From: Mauremys mutica
Lineage: Eukaryota; Chordata; Testudines; Geoemydidae
Assembly: GCF_020497125.1 (NCBI RefSeq)
Contig: NW_025422903.1
Location: 434,001-498,000 of the forward strand
Direction: 5' to 3'
DNA length: 64,000 bases
The position numbers were made by a program, and so were the translations under genes. The notes under the pieces were generated by a model that was not told where the DNA came from, did no database searches, and was given only the letters and a program-made list of their open reading frames with translations. Positions 23,141 to 34,874 of the stretch are shown here, in pieces (positions within the stretch are counted from its first letter, which is position 1; each line of letters opens with the position of its first letter).

Positions 23141-23162
23141 GTGCCGGTGCCGTCACCAGACG

Positions 23163-26100
23163 ATGTTCACCCGGGGGTCTCGGCGCCGAGGCTCCTCCCG
23201 CCCCGTGAGTGCTGGGGGGGGGGACCGGGCGGGGGGCCTCCGATCCCGGACACACGGGCTGGGCTGCGCCCCCCCCCTCGCACAGCGCGGGGAGGGGAGA
23301 ACGGGGGGGCGCCGTGCTGGGGGGGGCTCGGGGGTGTCGCTGTGCCCTGGCAGTCAGGGCCGGGCGCTCGTGGGCGCCGTGGGGCAGGAGGTTGGGGGGG
23401 GTCACCGTCCCCTGGCAGTCAGGGCGGGCGCTGGGGGGCCCGTGGGGCAGGATCTCAGGGTCTGGGGGTAACAGGCCCCAATCCCCCGGCAGTCGGGACC
23501 AGGCCGGCACTGGGGAGCAGTTTGTTTTGCTGTTGACAGGTGGGGAGTTTTCTGGTTGACTCAGTTTCCCTTCCCTAGGGCAAACCAGCTGTGGCACCTG
23601 CCCTACATGGGGCAGGGCGACTCCTGGTTACGATTGCCCCACTTCTCACGCTGCTGCCCCTCGTCAGACCCCCATCTACCCCGGTATCCCGGCTCCATCA
23701 CCCCCGGTCAGACCCAGGGGCCCATCTACCCCGGTATCCCGCCTCCATCACCCCGGTCAGACCCAGGGGCCCATCGACCCAGGGAACACGCCTCAAAACC
23801 CCCCCGTCAGACCCAGGGGCCCATCTACCCCGGTAGACCGCCGCCATCACCCCGGTCAGACCCAGGGGCCCATCTACCCCGGTATCCCGCCTCCATCACC
23901 CCCGGTCAGACCCAGGGGCCCATCTACCCCGGTATCCCGCCTCCATCACCCCCGGTCAGACCCAGGGGCCCATCTACCCCGGTATCCCGCCTCCATCACC
24001 CTGGTCAGACCCAGGGGCCTATCTACCCCGGTATCCCGCCTCCAACACCCCCGGTCAGACCCAGGGGCCCATCTACCCCGGTATCCCGCCTCCAACACCC
24101 CCGGTCAGACCCAGGGGCCCATCTACCCTGGTATCCCGCCTCCATCACCCCCGGTCAGACCCAGGGGCCCATTTACCCCGGTCTCCCGCCTCCATCACCC
24201 CCGGTCAGACCCAGGGGCCCATCTACCCCGGTATCCCGCCTCCATCACCCCCGGTCAGACCCAGGGGCCCATCTACCCCGGTATCCCGCCTCCAACACCC
24301 CCGGTCAGACCCAGGGGCCCATCTACCCCGGTATCCCGCCTCCATCACCCCGGTCAGACCCAGGGGCCCATCTACCCCGGTATCCCGCCTCCATCACCTC
24401 CGGTCAGACCTCCCAGGTGCTTTTAGCTCAATATCCCCTCCCAGTTCCCTCCAGGGGGACAGTTGAGTGGGGGTTATGGGGGGGTTATTAAATGTACCCC
24501 CCATGGGTGGGGTTACAGCCGGGGGTGTGGGAGGGAATAATCCAGGCTGCTTCACCCGACAGCACCACCTCCCCGATGTTGGGGGTGGGGATTGTCTCTC
24601 ATCTGGGTCAGGATTAACTCGCTGGTGGTATTAAGGGGTCGGATTTAATGCGGCTTTGGGGTCAATCCCCTGGCGAGGGGCGTGGGGAGGGGGCTGTGGA
24701 GTGGGAAGGGGTCTCTGCGTGTAGGGGGAGGGGGCCATGTAGTTACGGCGGGGGGCTGTGGGGGAGGAAAGGGGGGCTGTGTATGTATGGAGGGGTTGAG
24801 GAGGGGGAGGGGCGGACGGGGAGCTGTGTCTGAGGGCAGGGGGACAGGATGGGTGGGGGAGATGGGGGGGTGTGGGGGGAGAGGGTTTCCTGAATGGGGG
24901 GTGGGGGGACAATGGGGATCTGTGTCTTGGGGGCCCTTGAGCTGGGAGGGGCAGTGGTTGGGGGCACTGTGCCGGGGAAAGGGGTCCTGAGTCAGAGGCC
25001 GTGGGACAGGAGGGGAGGTTGGGGGGCTGTGTATGGGGACCTGGAGTGGGGAGGGTTGGGGGGAGGGACGGTGAGGGGCTGGAGAAGGGGCACAGGGTCA
25101 CTGTGGGGAGCGGGGCAGGAGCACAGGTTGTGGGGGGAGCGCCTGGCTGCTCCAGCCCCGGCCTCTCCCAGCAGGGGGTGCTGTGGGGAGTGAGGGGGGG
25201 GTTGCTGGGGTGTGAGTAGGGTCGGTGGGGGGCTCGGTCTCTCTCACCCCCCTCCCCGGCTCATGTCCCCCCGCCTGCCAGGCCAGAAGCTGCCCTGACC
25301 CACCCCACCTCCGGCATGAACCCCCCAAATTTGGTCTCCCCTTGATGTGTCCTTCCCCAAGGGGAAGGGGTGGGGCCCCCCAATTACACCCCCAGCCCCT
25401 CCCACTCTCTGCCCCCCTCCCTTGGCCACGGCCCAGCTCTCGGCGTGTGTCACGCTCCGCTGAGCCGCGCTGGGGCAGGTCCTGGCGTGCGGGGCGGCTC
25501 TCGCCTCCCACAATGCCCTGGGCCGGCCCGGTTGGCGTCTGAGCTCCCACAAGCCCCAGCGTGACCCAGGTGGCCCGGCACCGCGGCTCCCACGAGCCCC
25601 CTGCATGGCTGAGGTTGGTGGCTCTGCTCTCACAATGCCCTGGGGTGCCCTGGTTGGCGTCTGGGATCCCACAATGCCCTGGGGTGTCCGGGTTGGCGTC
25701 TGGGATCCCACAATGCCCTGGGGTGCCCGGGTTGGCGGGATTTGCACCCACAATGCCCAGGGGTGCCCTGGTTGGCGGGATTTGCACCCACAATGCCCTG
25801 GGGTGCCTGGGTTGGCGTCTGGGATCCCACAATGCCCTGGGGTGCCCGGGTTGGCGTCTGGGATCCCACAATGCCCTGGGGTGCCCGGGTTGGCGGGATT
25901 TGCACCCACAATGCCCAGGGGTGCCCTGGTTGGCGGGATTTGCACCCACAATGCCCTGGGGTGCCCTGGCTGGTGGGATTTGCACCCACAATGCCCTGGG
26001 GTGCCCTGGTTGGCGTCTGGGATCCCACAATGCCCAGGGGTGCCCGGGTTGGTGGGATTTGCACCCACAATGCCCTGGGGGGCCCTGGTTGGCATCTGGG

Positions 26101-29100
26101 ATCCCACAATGCCCTGGGGTGCCCTGGTTGGCGGGATTTGCACCCACAATGCCCTGGGGTGCCCTGGTTGGTGGGATTTGCACCCACAATGCTCTGGGGC
26201 ACCCTGGTTGGTGGGTTTTGCACCCACAATGCCCTGGGGTGCCCTGGTTGGGGTCTGGACTCCCACAATGCCCTGGGTGCAGGGGTTGTGGCTCCTGTCT
26301 CTGCCCCAGACCTGCCCCCCGGCTGGGTTTGGGGGTCTCCGGCCTCTGCCTTGGCAGCTCAGAGATGGGGCGCGTGGCCGTGGGGCTGGAGAGACACCCC
26401 TGCCCCCTCCAGAGCTGGCCATGGGACCCAGGAGTCCTGGTTCCCAGACCCCCCTCCCCCGCTCTAACCACCAGACCCCACAGTTTCAGGGTGGGGGGGC
26501 CGTGGTGGGTGGTGACGCTCTGTGTCTGCGCCCCGCAGCCGCCCGAAGATGCCGACCCCGACCGGGGGCAGCCGTGCCACGCGTGTGGGGACCAGTGTCC
26601 CGGCTTCCTGGTGCACGGATGGAGGTAGGGACCCTGCACTGGCCTGCTGGCCCCCCAGCACCCACCCTGCTGCCCCCCCTGGCACCCTGCCCATCCCATC
26701 CCGCTGCCCCCCCCCCCGGCTCCCACCCCGCTGGCACCTGGCACCCACCCCTCTGCCCATCTCACCCCCAGCCACCCTCGGCCCCCCGCCGCTCCCCAGC
26801 ACCCTGCCCATCCCACCCTGCTTACCCCCGGCACCCTCCATGTTGCCCCCCCTCCCCGTGAAGCGGCCCCAGAGCAAAGTGCCCGGCCTGGTGCCCTGGG
26901 TGGGGGGGACGCAGACAAACTGGGCCCTGCTCCCAACGCTGTAGCGCTGTGGGGCCCAAGCCGTCGGGGTTAATGGGGCAGAAGGAGACTCTCTGCACCT
27001 GCTTGAATGGGGGGGAGGGGGAAGAGACCTCAGGGCCCCTCCCCCTCCAGAGACCTCCCCCTCCCAGTGACCCCCCTCCCCAAGAGACTCCTCCTCAACC
27101 CCCTCCCCCACCCATGCCCAGCCTACAGCCCCACTCCTGGTGTTCCTCTGCTTCAGTGTATTTATTGTAGGGTCTCTCGGGGGGGGGGAGGGGGGTGTAT
27201 TTTTGTAGGGTCTCCCTGAGGGTGGGCAGTGCATTGTTGTGGGATCTCTCCCGGGGGGGCTGGTGTGTTATTGTAGGGTCTCCCCTCCCCCAGGAAGATC
27301 TGCCAGCACTGCAAGTGCCCTCGGGAGGAGCACGCGGTGCGGGCGGTGCCCGTCGACCTGGAGCGCATGATGTGCCGGCTCATCTCGGATTTCCAGCGCC
27401 ACTCCATCTCCGACGACGACTCGGGCTGCGCCTCCGAGGACTACGCCTGGGTGCCCCCCGGCCTCAAGCCGGAGCAGGTGAGCCCCGCCCCCTGGAGGTC
27501 CCAGCGCCCCGCCCACCCTGGGGGAGCCCCACCCCCTGGGGGAGCCCCGCCCCTATAGCCAAAGCCCTGTCTCATGGGTCGGGATCCCAGAGCCCCACCC
27601 CTCTGGTCATAGCCCCGCCTCCTGGAGGGAGATGTCCCATAGCCCCACGGCCGCATAGGGGCCAGACATACCCTGGGGGGGGATTCTAGCCGTGCCCCAT
27701 GTTGGGATGGAAGGCACGGCACCGCCCTTCTGGCTCCTCCCCCTGTGGCCTCCCAGCCCCGCCCATTTGGCTTCAGGCCCCTCCCATCGCAACCCCAGCC
27801 CTGTTCTGTGACTCCGCCCCTTGGGGTGGCCAGGCTACGCCCCCTGGGCCTGACACCCCCCCCCCGCCCTTCTCCCCCCGCCAGGTGTATCAGTTCTTCA
27901 GCTGCCTCCCTGAGGACAAGGTGCCCTATGTGAACAGTCCTGGGGAGCGGTACCGGATCCGCCAGCTCCTGCACCAGCTGCCCCCCCATGACAGCGAGGT
28001 GAGGGGCCAGCTCTGGGGGGCAGGTTGGGGGGCTGGGCAAGGGGGTGCCCTCCTCTGGGGGGCCGGTTCTGTGCTGCAGGAGGTGTCCCTAAATGAGATC
28101 CTGATCTCTTAAATATTCCCCTGGCATGTTTTCCCCAAGAGACCAGGAGCAAACCCTGGCGTCCGGGCCAAATCCCAGTTCAAGGGATTCCAGTCGGCCT
28201 CCCTCGGTCACTCTTCCCCCCCGAGACTGGTCTATGGTGTCTCTGTGCGGCTGTTCCCCAACTGCCTCGCCCCAGAGCTGTCTGCATCTCAGCGCTGGGC
28301 GAGCCGTCCCCATGCGGCATTATGTGCAGCGGTTCCCCAGTTGCTTCGACCCAGAGCTGGCTGCATCTCAGTACCGGGCGAGCCGTCCCCGTGCGGCGTT
28401 ATGTGTGGCCGTTCCCCAGCTGCCCCACCCCAGAGGTGGCTGCATCTCAACACCGGGCGAGCCGTCCCCATGCGGCATTATGTGCAGCTGTTCCCCAGTT
28501 GCTTCGCCCCAAAGGTGGCTGCATCTCAACACTGGGCGAGCCATCCCCATGCAGCGTTATGTGTGGCTGTTTCCCAGCTGCCCCACCCCAGAGCTGGCTG
28601 CATTTTGGTGCTGGCTCAGTCTGTCTCTCTGTGTCCTAGGCTCAGTACTGCAGCCCTCTGGAGGAGGAAGAGAAGAAGGAGCTGAAGCTTTTCTCCCAGC
28701 AGCGGAAACGGGAGAATCTCGGGCGGGGGACGGTCCGGCTGTTCCCGGTCACCATTACTGGTGCCATCTGTGAGCAGGTACCCAGCACGGCCCCCGCCTG
28801 TGCCCCGTCTCGCCGCCCCCACCCACACTCCACTACCCCTACTGGGATTTTGGGAGCAAGAACCCACCCCTGTGGGCTGTGCAAAGCATTGTGGGAGCTG
28901 GGACGCCACCCTTGGCCAGGCAGGGAGTTGTGGGAGAGGAGTGGGGCCTAGTGGTTAGAGCAGGGGGGGCTGGTAGCCAGGACTCCTGGGTTCTCTGCCC
29001 AGCTCTGGGAGGGGAGTGGGGCCTAGTGGTTAGAGCGGGGGGGGCTGGGAGCCAGGACTCCTGGGTTCTCTCCCCGGCTCATGCACTGGCAGCTCTAATC

Positions 29101-32100
29101 CCATGCTGAGCACTCAGTCCTGGCCAGGCTGCCCAGACCCATCTGTCGGGTGTGGAGGGGCGGAGCCTGCACCCAAAGCCCCGCCCAGAGCTCGGGCTCC
29201 CCTCCCCCTGCCCATGGAGGCCCCTGAGAGCGAGCAACTGAACAGTGACACCTACAGGCCAGAGGGGGCATTGCAGCATCTGACAGTATCCTACCCCCCC
29301 CCGCACCCTGGGGCTGGATGGGAGCTGGCGCCCCCCGGAGGGGACAGGCCCCTGCCCCATTCCCAGCCCCCCTGAGCCAGCCAGTCCCTGCCCTGGGGCC
29401 GGATGGGAGCCGGTGCCCCACAGAGGGGACAGGCCCCTGCCCCATTCCCTGCCCCCCAGCCAGCCAGTCCCTGCCCTGGGGCCGGATGGGAGCTGGTGCC
29501 CCACAGAGGGGACAGGCCCCTGCCCCATTCCCTGCCCCCCTGAGCCAGCCAGTCCCTGCCATGGGGCTGGATGGGAGCTGGCGCCCCCCAGAGTGGCCAG
29601 GCCCCTGCCCCATTCCCTGCCCCCCAGCCAGCCAGTCCCTGCCCTGGGGCTGATGGGAGCCGGCGCCCCCCAGAGGGGCCAGGCCCCTGCCCCATTCCCC
29701 GCCCCCCTGAGCCAGCCAGTCCCTGCCCTGGGGCTGGATGGGAGCCGGTGCCCCCCAGTGGGGATAGGCCCCTGCCCCATTCCCTGCCCCCCTGAGCCAG
29801 CCAGTCCCTGCCCTGGGGCCGGATGGGAGCCGGTGCCCCCCAGAGGGGACAGGCCCTGCCCCATTCCCCGCCCCCCTGAGCCAGCCAGTCCCTGCCCTGG
29901 GGCCGGATGGGAGCCGGCGCCCCCTGGAGGGGCCAGGCCCGGTGCCTGGCTCCCCGTGACCCGTCTCTCCCTCTCTCTCTGCGGGGCAGTGCGGGAAGCA
30001 GATCCGTGGCGGGGACATCGCGGTCTTTGCCAGCCGGGCGGGGCACGGGGCCTGCTGGCACCCCCAGTGCTTCCAGTGCACCACCTGCCAGGAGCTGCTC
30101 GTGGATCTCATCTACTTCTACCAGGAGGGGAAGATCTACTGCGGGCGGCACCACGCCGAGCGCCTCAAGCCCCGCTGCCAGGCCTGTGACGAGGTGAGGG
30201 GCAGGGGGCCGGCTGGGGGGCCAATACAGGGGGGCTCCGGAGGTGGCAGGGGGCAGGAGTATGGTGGGGGGGAATCTGAGGGGGTCCCCCCCCACAGGGG
30301 GTCAGAAGGACGTGCCTCCATCTCCCCCCCTCCCCCCAGATCATCTTTGCCGACGAGTGCACGGAGGCCGAGGGTCGTCACTGGCACATGCGACATTTCT
30401 GCTGCTTCGAGTGCGAGGAGGCGCTGGGTGGCCAGCGTTACGTCATGCACCAGAGCCGCCCCTACTGCTGCCGCTGCTACCAGGCCCTCTACGCCGAGTA
30501 CTGTGACGCCTGCGGGGAGCCCATCGGTACGGGGGACCCCGGCGTCCGGGCCGCAGGGGGAGCTGGGGTCTGGGGACCGTGGAGAGCGGGGGGACCCCGG
30601 CGTCCGGTGCTAACCTGATTATATAGGGCTGATTTATTGTAGGCTCGCAGAGACTGTCCCCAAATCAGGCTACACTGAGCTAAACGAGCGAGTAACGAAA
30701 GCGCCGAATCACGGAGCCCCAAAGACGTCGTCTGGCGCTTCGCTCTCTTACAGCGGCCTGGCACTATCCAGAATATCCGTGTCTGTGCCCAGCCGTCCAT
30801 GCCCAGAGCGGACCTCCTCTCCCGGATAATTCTTAGGGGACGCTCACTCCACGGGCTGGCACGTTCTCACATAGTCCTACGTAGCTCGTTCTCGAAAGCG
30901 TTTCCTTTGGCCTGAGCCGTTACTTCCATGCCCTTGCGGTTACCGGTCCGTCCCAGAGTTTGGTTCCCCATTCAGAGTCACAAGGGGTAACCGATGGGCC
31001 GTTTATCTCTAGGCCCAAGATTACAGACACTGCGCTAACTCGCTGTAGCTAATCAGACAGGATACAGGCCTGCAGGTTTCTTGCGTTACGGCCGAGTAGG
31101 ATGAGATAGTGGCTGCTGAAATGGAAAAACCGAAATCGTATAATTGATCAAACCGATTGAAAAAACCAAACAGATTATATAATATAGGAAGCTAGGAAAG
31201 TAACCCCATGGGCTACACCGGGCAGTGGGGGGAGCTGGCGTACAGGAATCGTGGAGAGCAGGGGGACCCCGGCATCCGGGAAACAGGGAGACCTGCTGTC
31301 TGGGGACCTGGAGAGCAGGGCAACCCTAGTGTCCAGGGGGACTTGGCATCCAGGGACCGTGGAGAGTGGGGAGACCTGGTATCTGGGGACAATGGAGAGT
31401 GAGGGACCCAGGGATCCGGGCAGCAGGAGGACCCAGGCAAGCAGGGACTCATGAAGCAGGAGAGCAGCTGCTTGGGGAGTGTGGGGGGGAGGTGTAGGGT
31501 GCACCCTGGTATCAGAATAGAACCCTGGAGTCCTGGCTCCTCTCCCCTCCCAGAGCCGGAATAGAACCCAGGAGTCCCGGGTGACATTGTGCCCCCATCT
31601 CTGCCCCCCGCAGGCATCAACCAGGGCCAGATGACGTACGAGGGCCAGCACTGGCACGCCACCGACGCCTGCTTCTGCTGCACCCGCTGCCGGCTGCCGC
31701 TGCTGGGCAAACCCTTCCTGCCCAAGGGGGGGCAGATCTTCTGCTCCCGGGGCTGCAGCCTGGGGGGGGACGAGGCCAGCGCCTCAGACTCCTGCGACTC
31801 GGCCCTCCACGGCCCCCGCCCCCAGGACGGGCGCCGGGCGCCCCCCCGCCACCCCCCCATCGCCCGCTCCATCTCCTTCGCTGTCCGCCCTGCCCCGGCC
31901 CGGGGCGTGGACCCCGGCGGGCGCCGCAGCTGGAGCGGGACCCCCGGAGCGGAGGAGGGGAGCGAGCCGGCCGGATGCACCTCGCGGGGCACCTCCACCT
32001 GCCCGGGACCCCTGGAGGAGGAGGAAGGAGGTGAGACTAAGGAGGGATCCCAGTGGGGTGTGGGATGCAGGCAACATGGGGTGTGCAGATGGGGGGGATC

Positions 32101-33304
32101 CCAGTGTGGGGGGGGTGCACAGATGGGGGGGATCCCAGTGTGGGGGGGTGCGCAAATGGGGTTGGGGATCACAGTGGGGGGGAGGTGGGCGGTGGGGGAG
32201 GCGGGTGGCGTGGGGGGTGCAGATGGGGAGGGATCCCAGTGGGGGGAAGGCGGGGGGTGCACAGATGGGGGGGGGAATCCCAGTGGAGAGGGAGGCGGGT
32301 GGCAGGGGGTGTGCAGATGGGGAGGGATCCCAGCAGGGGGGGGAGGCGGGCGGCCGGGGGTGCGCAGATGGGGGGGATCCCAGTGTGGGGGGGTGCGCAA
32401 ATGGGGTGGGGGATCCCAGTGGGGGGGGAGGTGGGCGGTGGGGGGGGTGCACAGATGGGGGGGGAATCTCAGTGGGGGGGGAGGCAGGCGGCAGGGGGTG
32501 TGTAGATGGGGAGGGATCCCAGCAGGGGCGGGAGGCGGGCGGCGGGGGGTGCGCAGATGTGTGGGGGGGATCCTGGCGGGGGGGGAGGCAGGTGGCATGG
32601 CAGCTCCTGTCTCTAACACCCCACCCGTCTGTCCCCCCCCAGGTTCCGAGTCTTGCTTCCACCGCGGTGTCCCCCACCGACACTCCATGCCCGAGCTGGG
32701 CCTGGCCCCGGCCAAGGGGTCCGACTGGACCAGCAGCTCCGCCTCCAAGCTCTCGGTCTCCCCCCGGCTCAGCCAGGGCCCCTCCCTGGAGGGTGGGGGG
32801 GCGGCAGCGGGGGAGGGGGGCTTCCCCCGGGGTGCTGCCCCCCGGGTGAGCTTTCGGGAGCCCCTGGTGGCGGGCGAGCCGGGGGGGCCCCGCAGCGCCC
32901 AGCTGCATCGGCGCCGGCCCCGCGCCCGGCCCTGCTCCTCCTCCGACAACGCCCTGCACCTGGCGGGGGAGGGGGAGCCCGACGGGGGGCTCCCTCCGGA
33001 GGAGCAGGGCCGGGGGGGGCGGCGCTTGGTCTATTCGGCCTCGGAGGGGGCCTTCCCCCCCAGCCACCGGCACCGCTACCTCCGGGGCCGCGGTGGCCCC
33101 TGGCACGACTCCTCCTCCTCCTCTTCCTCCTCGGACTCGGAGGAGGAAGGCTACTTCCTTGGGGAGCCCATCCCCCTGCCTCCCCACCTGCGGGGCGGGG
33201 CCGGCCCCCCTCCGGCCACTGAGGCGGGACCCCCCCGGCAGGGAGGGGGCAAAGGGCGCCAGCGGCTGCGGGGGGCTCGGGACAGGAGCTGCGTGGTGGC
33301 CTGA
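23163..33304 (+). CDS. PRICKLE3: Prickle planar cell polarity protein 3 (PET-LIM)
   Basis: Exons: 23163-23204, 26539-26624, 27294-27477, 27885-27998, 28640-28777, 29990-30193, 30340-30526, 31614-32030, 32643-33304. All phases agree, giving 677 residues (human 615). Exon 1 encodes [14 protein letters not shown], the family's conserved start. The PET domain (about residues 85-185) has [19 protein letters not shown] and [13 protein letters not shown]. Three LIM domains follow from about residue 187: LIM1 (CGKQI... CRHH-type zinc ligands), LIM2 ([20 protein letters not shown]) and LIM3 ([13 protein letters not shown]). The C-terminal half is low-complexity with the conserved [18 protein letters not shown] and [13 protein letters not shown] blocks. 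The protein ends in CVVA, a CaaX prenylation box (human CIVA). Prickle proteins act in planar cell polarity at the cell cortex with Van Gogh-like partners; PRICKLE3 has also been linked to mitochondria. It is divergent from ALAS2 and convergent with PLP2. Confidence 0.97.
23640..24410. repeat. 50-bp minisatellite in PRICKLE3 intron 1
   Basis: The unit is CCCCCGGTCAGACCCAGGGG then CCCATCTACCCCGGTATCCC then GCCTCCATCA, about 15 copies with an exact 50-base period over much of the array. Confidence 0.93.
24411..25504. other. PRICKLE3 intron 1, G-rich degenerate sequence
   Basis: GGGG-rich simple sequence (24640-25230), then more mixed sequence. Nothing coding is recognised. Confidence 0.5.
25505..26280 (+). 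repeat. 40-bp minisatellite with a Staf/ZNF143-like core in PRICKLE3 intron 1
   Basis: About 18 copies of a 40-base unit: GATCCCACAATGCCCTGGGG then TGCCCGGGTTGGCGTCTG, alternating with a TTTGCACCCACAATGCCC version. First full copies lie near 25509 and 25631, the last near 26269. The CCCACAATGCCCTGGG core is nearly invariant. Confidence 0.93.
28235..28615 (+). repeat. ~79-bp tandem repeat family in PRICKLE3 intron 4
   Basis: About five copies of GGCTGCATCTCAACACCGGG then CGAGCCGTCCCCATGCGGCA then TTATGTGCAGC and TTCCCCAGTTGCC. Single or few copies occur at 34700-34790 and 39365-39480, and an array in opposite orientation at 62065-62345. Confidence 0.88.
28930..29090 (+). repeat. ~74-bp tRNA/MIR-like units in PRICKLE3 intron 5
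   Basis: Two copies, plus orientation, beginning GTGGGGCCTAGTGGTTAGAG. A minus-oriented copy lies in intron 1 at 26410-26480 and one in intron 7 at 31500-31590. Confidence 0.85.
29305..29935 (+). repeat. ~85-bp tandem repeat family in PRICKLE3 intron 5
   Basis: Seven or so copies of GGATGGGAGCCGGTGCCCCC then CAGAGGGGACAGGCCCCTGC then CCCATTCCCTGCCCCC then GAGCCAGCCAGTCCCTGCCC. Related copies lie in GPKOW intron 5 (about 61600-61670) and intron 8 (about 62790-63000). Confidence 0.9.
30626..31172. mobile_element. 547-bp insertion-like block flanked by a 9-bp direct repeat
   Basis: GATTATATA occurs at 30617-30625 and again at 31173-31181. The enclosed block has moderate GC and scattered CpG, unlike the G/C-homopolymer flanks. 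On the minus strand it starts TGTTTGG and contains AATAAATCA near its end, which hints at a solo LTR. Terminal inverted repeats are not obvious. The family is not identified. Confidence 0.45.
32040..32590. repeat. G-rich minisatellite in PRICKLE3 intron 8
   Basis: Units built on GTGCGCAGATGGGGGGGATC then CCAGTGTGGGG, with variable G runs, fill the intron between exons 31614-32030 and 32643-33304. Confidence 0.85.
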
Positions 33305-34677
33305 GTCAACCTTTGAACTTTGACCCTCCTGCTGGCAACGACCTCTCCAGTGTGACCTGTCCACGGCGGCCTCTGACCAGCACTTATGACCTTTGAACTC
33401 TGACCCCCCCCGTTGGCAACCTTTGACCTCTGCTTTCAGCCTTTGGTCACACCTTTTGAGCTTTGACCTCTCCCGTGTGGCCTCTGACCTTTGCTTGTGA
33501 CCTTTAGACTTTGACCTCTCCGCTGTGAGTTCTGACCTTTAGTGGTCACCTTCCATGAAGGACCTTTGAACTTTGACCTTTTCTGGTGTCACCCCTGACC
33601 TTTCACCTGGGACTCTCAGTGATTGGCTTCTGCATTGGAACCTCTGACCTTTGATCTGTGACCTTTCCAGATCTGTGACCTTTTGTCTGGAATCCTTAGC
33701 CATTGACCTCTGTGGTGACCTCTGACGTTTGCTGTGAATGCTCGGTAGTTGATCTTTCCACTATGACCTTAACCCATCACGTTTCACTGGGACCTTTGGA
33801 CTTTGACCTTTCCACTGTGACCTATGACCTTGTTAACCTGGGACTTTGCACTGTGATCTTTCAACTTTAACCTCTGGCCAAGGATCCTGGGGCAATGACC
33901 TCTCAACAACGACCTTGCCCCTTGTCTTTGCCCTGGGGCTGTGGATGGTTGGACCTCGGCCTTGTGATTTTTGACCTCTCCTCAGGGACCTATGAGCACT
34001 GACCTGCCCGTTGTGACCTTTGAACCCTACTCAGGATCTTTGCATTGGTGACCTTTGAACCCTGGTTGGCACCTTTCCACTGTGGCTGGTTAGATTTGGT
34101 GGCGACCTTTGACCTGCTGGTGGTGAGCTTTCCCTTGTGGCCTTTGACCTTTCCACTGTGCCCCTTGACCTTTGGCTTGGAACTTTGACCTCTAACCCCT
34201 GAAAATGCCTTCCCACCCTGACCTTTGCCTTTTGGATGGGACCTTTGCACTGTGACTTTGGGGCCCTTGACCTGTTGACTTTTGTGCTTTGACCTTTCAT
34301 CCCTCTCACATGATTTTTGGGGGATCATCGTTGACCTGTGACTTGTCCATTGTGACCTTTGAACTTTGACCTGGGAGGGGGCTAGCAGGATTTTGGCTGT
34401 TTTTTTTGGTGTGTTCCCGCATTTGGATCAGGTTTTTTGATTGTTTAATAGTGGAACATTTGAGGGGTTCAGTTCCCACCCTCCAGACCTTCTTGGGGGC
34501 TGCACTGGGAGGAAGGGGGGGGTTGCAGAGAATGGGGGTACAGTTATGTATGGGGGTACACCCTGTACTGGCCCCAGTACAGAATTGGGGTCCTCACTGT
34601 GTCTGGAATTTAACCTTGCAATTTGTTTTTCTATTAAAGGGTTAATTTAAAGAAAAAGAAGCAACCTTTTTAATAAA
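33305..34677 (+). promoter_or_regulatory. PRICKLE3: PRICKLE3 3' UTR with repeated DR1-like motifs and polyadenylation signals
   Basis: From 33305 to about 34380 the sequence is a degenerate array of TGACCTTTGAACTTTGACC-like units, dozens of them at irregular spacing. ATTAAA (34633-34638) and AATAAA (34672-34677) follow and are the likely polyadenylation signals. No open frame of note lies in it. Confidence 0.7.
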
Positions 34678-34874
34678 AGAGTCTTTTAAAACCTGGATCA
34701 GAGTCTGAGCTGTCCCCTTGTGGCGTTATATGCCACTGTTCCCAGGTGCCCCGCCCCAGAGGTGGCTGCATCTCGGCACCGGGTGAGCAATGGAGGTTAT
34801 TCCTTTTCCTGGCAGTAGAGGGTGCCAGTGTCATTGTAATGTGATAATTTATAAGGCCGGACGTGACCTGTGTT

